From: Bacteroidota bacterium
Lineage (GTDB): Bacteria; Bacteroidota; Bacteroidia; Chitinophagales; LD1
Length of the DNA stretch: 12,554 nucleotides
Assembly (NCBI GenBank): GCA_018267355.1
Contig: JAFDYP010000269.1
Coordinates: 1 to 12,554 of the forward strand
Direction of reading: 5' to 3'
In this document: one piece after another, positions 6,839-12,554 of the stretch
Position numbering within the stretch: the first letter of the stretch is position 1
Layout of the letters: the number at the start of each line of letters is the position of its first letter
Made by a program: the position numbers and the translations under genes
Notes under the pieces: model-generated
The model's database searches: none
Seen by the model: only the letters and a program-made list of their open reading frames with translations
Told to the model about the DNA's origin: nothing

Positions 6839-7639
6839 TTATACCTGATCGCCGTGGTCTACAGGAGTCGGATTGCGCTCTTCATCCGTCTTGGAGCGTA
6901 TCCAGAAATTATTGTACCCATCACCTACTATGATAGTCAGCACCTGCTCCTGTATCAGCTCCAGCATGGCCAGGAAGGTAAAGATCGCGTGCACACGGTT
7001 CTCCACCTGATCAAAGATCTTTTCAAAAAGGACCTGTTCGTTTTCTTTGACCAGTTCGCGCAGGAGCATCTTCTCTCCTTCTATAGTGTAGGCTGGTGCT
7101 ACCACTGTGTGTACAGGCTTATTGCGCTCCCGCTCTACACGGGTCACTACCGTCTGGAACGCCTTCAGCAGGCGGAACATAGTGAGCGACTGCATCTCAT
7201 ACTCCGTCTCAAAGAGAGTGGCGATCTCGCTCATCTCACCTGTGATATTGCCACGCTTTGTGATGCTCTGGCGGTCATCCTCCATCTGGCGGAGCAGCTC
7301 TGTCGCTTCTTTGAATTTCTTGTACTCGATGAGGCGCGTCACGAGCTCCTCCCGTGGGTCGATCTCCTGGCCGGTCTCGGGGTTCACCTCTTTGCGTGGC
7401 AGCAAGAGCTTGGCCTTGATACGCATGAGCGTAGCGGCTACCAGTATAAACTCGCCGGCAAGCTCTATATTGAGGTGCTCCATCTGGTGGATGTAGTCGA
7501 GAAAGTCCTGCGTCAGCTTGAAGATCGGGATATCATAAATATCAAGCTCGTCCCGCTCTATGAAGAAGAGGAGGAGGTCAAACGGTCCCTCAAACTGAGG
7601 GAGCTTGATGGAGTATGTATCATTAGGATTATTACTCAT
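6839..7639 (-). CDS. scpA: segregation and condensation protein A
   Basis: 266-residue kleisin subunit of the Smc-ScpAB condensin, which organises and helps segregate the chromosome. The N-terminal domain (about 10-82) carries the family signature: LPQFEGPFDLLLFFIERDELDIYDIPI, then ELAGEFILVAATLMRIKAKLLLP, which binds the Smc neck. The middle helical region (about 95-180) would contact ScpB, and the C-terminal winged-helix domain (about 185-250, ending near LTIIVGDGYNNFWIR) binds the Smc head. Length matches the family. Start ATG at 7639 is preceded by a promoter-like pair (7656-7686). scpB and smc are not adjacent. A long opposite-strand reading frame covers this gene but has no recognisable protein features. 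Confidence 0.95.
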   Translation of the reverse strand: MSNNPNDTYSIKLPQFEGPFDLLLFFIERDELDIYDIPIFKLTQDFLDYIHQMEHLNIELAGEFILVAATLMRIKAKLLLPRKEVNPETGQEIDPREELVTRLIEYKKFKEATELLRQMEDDRQSITKRGNITGEMSEIATLFETEYEMQSLTMFRLLKAFQTVVTRVERERNKPVHTVVAPAYTIEGEKMLLRELVKENEQVLFEKIFDQVENRVHAIFTFLAMLELIQEQVLTIIVGDGYNNFWIRSKTDEERNPTPVDHGDQV

Positions 7640-7655
7640 ATCCGCGAAAGGGACA

Positions 7656-7686
7656 CGAATTTAACCCATTTGTGCGGTATAGCAAA
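7656..7686 (-). promoter_or_regulatory. candidate promoter of scpA
   Basis: On the minus strand TTTG (plus 7683-7686) is followed after 19 nt by TAAATTCG (plus 7656-7663), one mismatch from TAnnTTTG. The scpA ATG starts 16 nt further on. The element lies after the stop codon of the small membrane ORF, so scpA could be transcribed independently of it. By-eye match. Confidence 0.4.
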
Positions 7687-7721
7687 TGGTGGCTAGCCTA
7701 CATCTTTGCCTGCATTTTGGC

Positions 7722-7853
7722 TTAGATGGCGCCGGATGCCCTCAGGATATTGACCAGAGAGATCGCGATCACTGCATTTGCGGCGGTAAGTACGAAGATG
7801 ATGACTGCCTGCTTGAAGAGTGTGATGTACATAAGGGTTGTGTTTTCACACAT
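7722..7853 (-). CDS. possible small single-pass membrane protein (43 aa)
   Basis: An open frame encoding 43 residues from ATG at 7853, or 36 residues from a second ATG at 7832; an in-frame stop lies ten or so codons before the first ATG with no other ATG between. The product has one clean hydrophobic span (about Ala16-Leu37), flanked by Lys14 and Arg38, with a short C-terminus ending in SGAI. That pattern, a start codon, a membrane helix and tidy flanking charges, is typical of real bacterial small membrane proteins and uncommon by chance. It lies 82 bp upstream of scpA on the same strand and is the only gene-like content in the 312-bp gap between scpA and the next gene. I do not recognise a family. 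It could be a chance frame; conservation would decide. Confidence 0.5.
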   Translation of the reverse strand: MCENTTLMYITLFKQAVIIFVLTAANAVIAISLVNILRASGAI

Positions 7854-7926
7854 ATACGGAGCCGGCCGGCAAAGGTTTGATACCGGTTGTTAAAAGCCGC
7901 TTCCTTCATTTTCCATGAGGATAGCC

Positions 7927-7934
7927 TATATTTA
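7927..7934 (+). promoter_or_regulatory. possible -7 element of the small secreted protein gene
   Basis: TATATTTA, one mismatch from TAnnTTTG, ends 17 nt before the GTG start at 7952, a spacing like that at other starts here. No TTTG-like box was found at the right distance upstream, so this is tentative. Confidence 0.25.
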
Positions 7935-7951
7935 TCATCAAAATCATACCC

Positions 7952-8311
7952 GTGCGTCATATCCTTATACTATTAGCCTTCATTTGCCTCGGATCGGCTG
8001 CTGCCAGCGCTCAGAAGGGCGCCACTGCCCAGACAGGCTACTGCCTCATGCGCGTGTTTGACGTCAATAAGTTTGCAGCGCAGGGTGCAGGCTTTATCGG
8101 GTCCAAGATCATCATCACCTACGAAGATGGCAACCAGGAGACCATACCTCTGGAGGCCTATAGCGAGAAGACCGAACCCGCCAATCTGAAGATCATTGTA
8201 GACAATATCAATAAGCTGCGCAAGAAGGGCTACATCCTCATGAGCGCCAATAGCACCGGAGACCAGGGCAATATCGTGACCGACTACGTCCTGCTGAAGC
8301 AGGGTTTCTAG
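7952..8311 (+). CDS. small secreted protein of unknown function
   Basis: 119 residues with a classical Sec signal peptide: Arg2-His3, hydrophobic ILILLAFICLG, and likely cleavage at ASA|Q about residue 20. There is no lipobox, so the mature product of about 99 residues should be periplasmic or secreted. The start is GTG at 7952; a TAG in frame 28 bp upstream and the absence of an ATG before the signal leave no better choice. The mature part is alpha/beta in look: a strand-rich YCLMRVFDVNKF, then IIITYEDGNQETIPL, a helix LKIIVDNINKLRKKGY, and a final strand ending DYVLLKQ. The helix plus closing strand faintly recalls DUF4177-like small proteins, but that is only an impression. Its stop codon overlaps the end of the convergent epimerase-like gene by 4 bp. 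Confidence 0.75.
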   Translation: MRHILILLAFICLGSAAASAQKGATAQTGYCLMRVFDVNKFAAQGAGFIGSKIIITYEDGNQETIPLEAYSEKTEPANLKIIVDNINKLRKKGYILMSANSTGDQGNIVTDYVLLKQGF

Positions 8312-9216
8312 CCCTTTTTGTAGATATCTTTCAGAGCCCCGGCCAGATCGGGGTACTTAAACTGATACCCGCTAGCCAATAGCTTAGCGTCACTGCATCT
8401 TTGGCTCTGCAGCACCACCTCGCTCATCTCCCCCAGCATCACTTTCAGTGCCAGCGGTGGCACCGGCACGAGTACGGCATGGGCCCTGCGGGCAGTGATG
8501 ATCGCTCGCATCAGCGCTTTGATCTGTACGGGCTCCGGTGCTGTAGTATTATAGCTGCCGTGCATAGTCTCCTGCTCCAGCGCATGAATCATAATGCCGC
8601 ACACATCATCTATATGCACCCAGGGATAGTAGAGGTCTTGTTTCGCAAAATACGGCGCGATACCGGCAGGCACCGTCCTGTCCAGCTCCGGCAGGGCGCC
8701 ACCGTGGCGGGCCAGCACCACACCTATACGGCAGCAGACATGCCGCACACTGAGTTTCTCCATCTGCGCTACCTCGCCCTCCCAGTCCAGCACCACCTTT
8801 GCCAGAAAGCTGTCTCCCGGCGGTTCTGTTTCACTGATCACGTCAGCCCCCCTGTCTCCATAGTAGCCTACTGCAGCGGCTGAGACTATTGTTTTCACCT
8901 GATTAGGCACAGTAGCCAGTGTCTTATAGATCAGTCGTGTAGAGTCTATGCGGCTGTCATATATTTCTTTCTTGCGAGCTGCGGTCCAGCGCTGATCTGC
9001 TACACCAGCACCAGCCAGGTGTATGATAGCAGTCACTCCTTTTAGTGATGCCGGATCCATGGTTTGCGCGGCTATATCCCATATATAGTGGTCAGGTTTT
9101 GCTCTGCCCGTTTTGGCCCTGCCGATGGTGTGGACTGTATAACCTGCCTTTTTTAGCAGCTGCTGTAGCCTGCTGCCTATCAGGCCATCTGCCCCCGTGA
9201 TCAATACTTTGCTCAT
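8308..9216 (-). CDS. TIGR01777-family NAD(P)-binding epimerase-like protein
   Basis: 302-residue extended short-chain dehydrogenase of the TIGR01777 (YfcH / SULA-like) family. The N-terminal Rossmann motif is GADGLIG (8-14). HLAGAGVADQRW (66-77) follows, then SAAAVGYYGDRG (112-123) with the family's YYG in place of the usual Tyr-x3-Lys region, WVHIDDV (199-205), and a C-terminal DUF1731-type tail (about 250-298) with PVPPLALKVMLGEMSEVVLQSQR. Members are cytoplasmic nucleotide-sugar-epimerase-like proteins whose substrates are not known. The length is normal for the family. The end overlaps the convergent small secreted gene by 4 bp (8308-8311), and its start at 9216 faces away from the ABC-transporter gene. 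I see no clear promoter box for it. Confidence 0.9.
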   Translation of the reverse strand: MSKVLITGADGLIGSRLQQLLKKAGYTVHTIGRAKTGRAKPDHYIWDIAAQTMDPASLKGVTAIIHLAGAGVADQRWTAARKKEIYDSRIDSTRLIYKTLATVPNQVKTIVSAAAVGYYGDRGADVISETEPPGDSFLAKVVLDWEGEVAQMEKLSVRHVCCRIGVVLARHGGALPELDRTVPAGIAPYFAKQDLYYPWVHIDDVCGIMIHALEQETMHGSYNTTAPEPVQIKALMRAIITARRAHAVLVPVPPLALKVMLGEMSEVVLQSQRCSDAKLLASGYQFKYPDLAGALKDIYKKG

Positions 9217-9275
9217 AGCATATCCTTTTTACCAAAAACTGTTCCGAAGGGCGCATCCTGCCACACTGGCTCCGG

Positions 9276-9308
9276 TTTGTAATACTGTAACAGATTCTGC
9301 TATATTTG
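9276..9308 (+). promoter_or_regulatory. Bacteroidota-type promoter of the ABC importer operon
   Basis: TTTG at 9276-9279, a 21-nt spacer, then TATATTTG at 9301-9308, a perfect match to the Bacteroidota -33 / -7 promoter pattern. The ATG of the substrate-binding protein is at 9351, implying a leader of roughly 35-40 nt. This is the best promoter match in the window. Confidence 0.7.
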
Positions 9309-9350
9309 TTCGCACTTATCATACTATTCACAAAACTTAATAGATATCCA

Positions 9351-11123
9351 ATGGTTTGGAAAGTTTCATACAGGCTCATCGTAATGGTGGTGATCGCAGG
9401 CACGATCCTGAGCGGATGCAAAGGCAAAAAGGCTGCCAATGAAGGCGGTACAGGAGCAAACAACCTGAATGCATATACGCTAAGTGATCCGGATATGCTC
9501 AATCCTATCAACCTGACCTCTACAGATGGCAGGTATATAGCTGGCCTCATCTTTATGTCTATGTATGGACAGGACCCAAAGGACTACAAGCTGACCCCTG
9601 CGCTGGCAGTAGCCCGCGCCAAGGTGTCTGAAGTGACAGAAGGTGAGTGGAAAGGCGGTGAGAAGCTGGAGTATGAGATCCGCCCTGAGGCTACATGGGA
9701 CAATGGTACACCGGTGACTGCATCTGACTACGCATTTACGCTGAAGTGCATTCTCAACCCAAATACAAAATGTACCCCGCTGCGTCCATACTATGACTGG
9801 CTGGCAGATGTGCAGATAGACTCTACAAACCCCAAAAAGTTCACTGTCTATGCCAAGGAAAAGTACTTTATGGTAGAGGAGTTTTCCGGCTACTATGTAC
9901 TACCTGAGTATGTATATGATCCTGAGCACCTGATGGCTAAATTCAGCATCAAGGACCTGAACAGCAATGACAAGAGAAACAACCTGAAGGATAACGCGGA
10001 CATACGCAAATTTGCTGATGAGTTTAATGGAGAGAAATTTCAGCGTGAGAAGGGCGGTATAGTAGGCTGTGGCCCATACGAATTTGCTGGCTGGAAGACG
10101 GGCCAGGATATCACTCTGGTGCGCAAAAAGAACTGGTGGGGTGATAAGGTGAAGGACGTGCGCGATTTTATAGCCTATCCTGACAAGATCGTCTTTAAGG
10201 TGATCAATGATGGCAATACAGCGGTGACAGCCCTGAAGGATGGGCAGATAGACGAGATGAACGGTATCAATCCTAAGCTGTACGAAGACCTCCTCAAGAA
10301 TGAGACAGCTAAACAAAAACTCAAACTGGATGCTCCATCCATCTTCGCATGGACCTACATCGGATTTAATACCAAGAATGTGAAGCTCAGCGACCGCAAG
10401 GTGCGTGAAGCAATCGCTCACTGTATAAACAGGAAAGAGATCAATGAGGTGATCAACTTTAACAGGAACCAGATCGCTGAGTCCTTTGTACATCCTACGC
10501 AGATACACTACAATAAGGATATCAAGCCTTTTGACTATGACCTCGATGCTGCGCGCAAGCTGCTGGATGACGCCGGCTGGAAAGACTCTGATGGCGATGG
10601 TTTCCGCGATAAGATGATTAAGGGCCAGAAGGTGAAACTCTCTCTCGACTTTAAGATACCTGCCGGCAATAAAGGCCGCGAGCAGACCGGTATCCTGATC
10701 AAGGAGGACCTGAAGAAAGTAGGCATAGATCTCACTATCACTGCACGTGAGTGGAGCGTATACATTCAGGATATGGACAAGAGGGATTTTGAAACTACCT
10801 ACGGTGGCTACAGCATGTCTGCCACCATGGGCGATGCAAAGCAAATGTGGCATACCTCATCTGCTGTAGTAGGCGGCTCCAATATGTTTGGCTACGGTAA
10901 TGCCGAGTCTGACAAGCTGATCGAGAGCATACGCGGAGAGCTGGACGAGAGCAAGCGTGTAGAGATGTACAAGAAGCTGGAGATCATGATCCATGATGAT
11001 ATCCCTTGCGTATTCATGTTCATCCCGGCCAATAGGATCGCAATCAACAAGAGGTACACAGTAGAGGAAACCCTCATCAACCCGGGCTTCATGTACAATG
11101 AATTTAAGCTGGCTAATAACTAA
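9351..11123 (+). CDS. peptide-type ABC transporter substrate-binding lipoprotein (SBP family 5)
   Basis: 590-residue extracytoplasmic binding protein of the DppA/OppA family (SBP_bac_5), which captures peptides or similar ligands for import. The lipoprotein signal ends in the lipobox Leu-Ser-Gly-Cys with Cys23; the ATG at 9351 is preferred because an upstream in-frame TTG at 9306 lies inside the promoter -7 element. The family signature ATWDNGTPVTASDYAF begins about residue 114, and WTYIGFNTKN and REAIAHCINRKEI mark the second lobe. A Ca-binding-like loop, DSDGDGFRD, lies at 412-420, common in this family. It is longer than E. coli DppA (535 residues). The permease gene follows after 33 bp. 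Ligand cannot be read from sequence; di- or oligopeptides are the usual guess, but nickel, haem or sugars are possible in this family. Confidence 0.93.
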   Translation: MVWKVSYRLIVMVVIAGTILSGCKGKKAANEGGTGANNLNAYTLSDPDMLNPINLTSTDGRYIAGLIFMSMYGQDPKDYKLTPALAVARAKVSEVTEGEWKGGEKLEYEIRPEATWDNGTPVTASDYAFTLKCILNPNTKCTPLRPYYDWLADVQIDSTNPKKFTVYAKEKYFMVEEFSGYYVLPEYVYDPEHLMAKFSIKDLNSNDKRNNLKDNADIRKFADEFNGEKFQREKGGIVGCGPYEFAGWKTGQDITLVRKKNWWGDKVKDVRDFIAYPDKIVFKVINDGNTAVTALKDGQIDEMNGINPKLYEDLLKNETAKQKLKLDAPSIFAWTYIGFNTKNVKLSDRKVREAIAHCINRKEINEVINFNRNQIAESFVHPTQIHYNKDIKPFDYDLDAARKLLDDAGWKDSDGDGFRDKMIKGQKVKLSLDFKIPAGNKGREQTGILIKEDLKKVGIDLTITAREWSVYIQDMDKRDFETTYGGYSMSATMGDAKQMWHTSSAVVGGSNMFGYGNAESDKLIESIRGELDESKRVEMYKKLEIMIHDDIPCVFMFIPANRIAINKRYTVEETLINPGFMYNEFKLANN

Positions 11124-11156
11124 GCCATAGTCATCATTAGCCTTTCAAAAGAGTAG

Positions 11157-12554
11157 ATGTTCTCATACATATTAAAACGGGTATTGATCTTCATCCCTAC
11201 GATGCTGATCATCTCTATCCTGACCTTTGCCCTGAGCAAGATGTCTCCCGGAGACTCTGTCAGGATAGCGCTGGGCAATCAGGAGGCGCAAGGCGAGACC
11301 AATGGCTCCTCAGACAGGATGGCCGGCGAGAAGGCATACCTGGATATGGCACAGCAGCTGGGCTTTGACCTGCCGTCGTTTTATTTCCTTTTCTCCAATG
11401 CGGCGACGCCTGACACGCTCTACAAGGTGATCAAGAAACCGGAGCGTGACAATCTGGAGCGACTCATAGGTCAATATGGCAACTGGCCGGAGATAGAGCA
11501 ATACTACCATGCTGTCAAGGCTGTAGACCTGCACCTGCTAGATGTCAAAAAAGATTCTACCATTTTTGATCAGGATAAGCTGATACGCGATGATGCCGGC
11601 AAACTGCTCCTGGAGTATAAAGATGTGACCATACAGGATATGCTGACGGAGATGGACAAGGCATCCGCCACCTCACCTTTGCTGGCCGGAGTGCATCAGG
11701 ATATACAGCACCTGCAGGCCTCATATACGGCGATCAAGCAGAAGGCTACTCCTTCTAAAAATATGATACCATCCCTGAAATGGTATGGCCTCAATAATCA
11801 ATATCACCGCTGGTTAAGCCACTTTTTGCATCTGGATTTCGGTATCTCGTATATAGACAAGCGCCCAATCTGGTCAAAGATCAAAGAGGCGCTGCCATGG
11901 ACGCTGATGCTCAACCTGATCTCTATCTTGCTATCCTATCTGATAGCCATCCCTATAGGTATCAGCTCTGCACGCAATAAGGGAAGCATAGGAGAGCAGG
12001 CTACCACTGTTTTCCTCTTTATCCTTTATTCTCTACCTGTATTTTGGGTGGCTACGCTGCTTATCACCTTTGTTACCACGCCTGAGTATGGCATGGATTG
12101 GTTTCCTACATTCGGGGTGGGTGAGATCACTGATCAGATGAGCTGGAATGAGGCACTGATGGAGCGTGTATCGCACTTTATTCTACCTGTATTCTGTATC
12201 ACATACGGATCGCTGGCATACCTCTCCCGCCAGATGCGTGGAGGTGTACTGAGTGTATTCCGCCAAGACTACATCCGTACGGCACGTGCCAAGGGGCTCA
12301 GTGAGGGCAAGGTAGTATGGAAGCACGCCCTGCGCAACTCACTCATTCCGATCATCACGATCTTTGCGAGCCTGCTGCCTGCTGCTATCAGCGGTGCCTT
12401 TATCATAGAGATCATCTTCAGCCTGCCGGGCATGGGCAAGGTAGCCTACCTCTCCCTGCAGTCGCGGGATTACCCTATGGTATTTACGGTGATGATGTTC
12501 TCTGCCTTCCTCACGCTGGTGGGCACCCTGATCTCTGATATCCTATATGCAGTA
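11157..12554 (+). CDS. ABC transporter permease, DppB/OppB type (3' end cut by window)
   Basis: 466 residues visible, open at the right edge. Inner-membrane permease that forms half of the channel for the upstream binding protein. The N-terminus (MFSYILKRVLIFIPTMLIIS, TM1 about 8-27, then PGD) is typical. The remaining membrane helices lie at about 247-270, 283-305, 338-356, 395-422 and 440-463. The cytoplasmic EAA loop DYIRTARAKGLSEGKVVWKH (371-390), with conserved Gly380, contacts the ATPase, and FSLPGMGKVAYLSLQSRDYP is the usual family tail. Between QLGFDLPSFYF and the NQYHRWLSHFLHLDFG motif, normally almost adjacent, about 130 residues are inserted (about 81-212), mostly charged and helical, predicted periplasmic. 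Starts 33 bp after the binding-protein stop, so same operon; further permease and ATPase genes would be expected beyond the edge. Confidence 0.93.
   Translation, partial: MFSYILKRVLIFIPTMLIISILTFALSKMSPGDSVRIALGNQEAQGETNGSSDRMAGEKAYLDMAQQLGFDLPSFYFLFSNAATPDTLYKVIKKPERDNLERLIGQYGNWPEIEQYYHAVKAVDLHLLDVKKDSTIFDQDKLIRDDAGKLLLEYKDVTIQDMLTEMDKASATSPLLAGVHQDIQHLQASYTAIKQKATPSKNMIPSLKWYGLNNQYHRWLSHFLHLDFGISYIDKRPIWSKIKEALPWTLMLNLISILLSYLIAIPIGISSARNKGSIGEQATTVFLFILYSLPVFWVATLLITFVTTPEYGMDWFPTFGVGEITDQMSWNEALMERVSHFILPVFCITYGSLAYLSRQMRGGVLSVFRQDYIRTARAKGLSEGKVVWKHALRNSLIPIITIFASLLPAAISGAFIIEIIFSLPGMGKVAYLSLQSRDYPMVFTVMMFSAFLTLVGTLISDILYAV

Noticed and set aside
6779..7696. 305-codon open frame on the plus strand opposite scpA
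   Set aside because: It mirrors scpA in an opposite-strand frame; the product is Leu/His-rich with no recognisable motif, while scpA is unmistakable.
9306..9350. TTG-started extension of the binding protein
   Set aside because: It would begin inside the TATATTTG promoter element and put 15 residues ahead of a normal lipoprotein signal.
9900..10853. 317-codon open frame on the minus strand inside the binding-protein gene
   Set aside because: It is antisense to a clear SBP family 5 gene with a strong promoter, and its product shows no signal, domain or sensible start context.
1..12554. tRNA, rRNA, riboswitch, CRISPR array, insertion sequence or attachment site
   Set aside because: None seen on either strand by eye: no long direct or inverted repeats, no transposase or integrase motifs, and almost all of the sequence is coding.

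Overview
The window looks like ordinary chromosomal backbone of a Bacteroidota bacterium, probably near the Chitinophagaceae. Three things point there. One is a protein with a C-terminal type IX secretion (T9SS) type A sorting domain. The others are promoter-like TTTG / TAnnTTTG pairs with 19-21 nt spacers and the near absence of Shine-Dalgarno sequences. Gene density is very high, there are no mobile elements, CRISPR arrays, tRNA or rRNA genes, and the genes share similar codon use, including frequent ATA isoleucine codons. The family-level placement is inference.

Layout. Positions 44-1336 (+) hold a small YHS-domain lipoprotein followed 3 bp later by a FabH-type ketoacyl-ACP synthase III. 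A leftward block, 1338-7853 (-), follows. In transcription order it contains a possible 43-residue membrane protein, scpA (chromosome condensation), a YbjQ-family protein, a flippase-like/LPG-synthase-type membrane protein, a stand-alone HisB-N-like HAD phosphatase, a T9SS-sorted secreted protein, and an ECF sigma factor overlapping a membrane-anchored TPR protein that is probably its anti-sigma or partner. At 7952-8311 (+) is a small secreted protein of unknown function. At 8308-9216 (-) is a TIGR01777-family NAD(P)-binding epimerase-like protein. From 9351 to the right edge (+) runs the start of a peptide-type ABC importer operon: a substrate-binding lipoprotein followed by a DppB/OppB-type permease that is cut by the window end.

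How the genes relate. The sigma/TPR pair and the ABC importer genes are clear functional units. The scpA to HAD stretch is closely spaced (35-66 bp) and may be one transcription unit, but its members have no obvious shared pathway. Two convergent gene ends are so tight (1-bp gap at 1337, 4-bp overlap at 8308-8311) that no separate terminators fit between them.

I found no convincing new multi-gene system. The points most worth a second look are the unlisted small membrane ORF at 7722-7853, a roughly 130-residue insertion in the ABC permease, the zinc-binding substitutions in the HAD phosphatase, and the zinc-motif-free TPR partner of the sigma factor.
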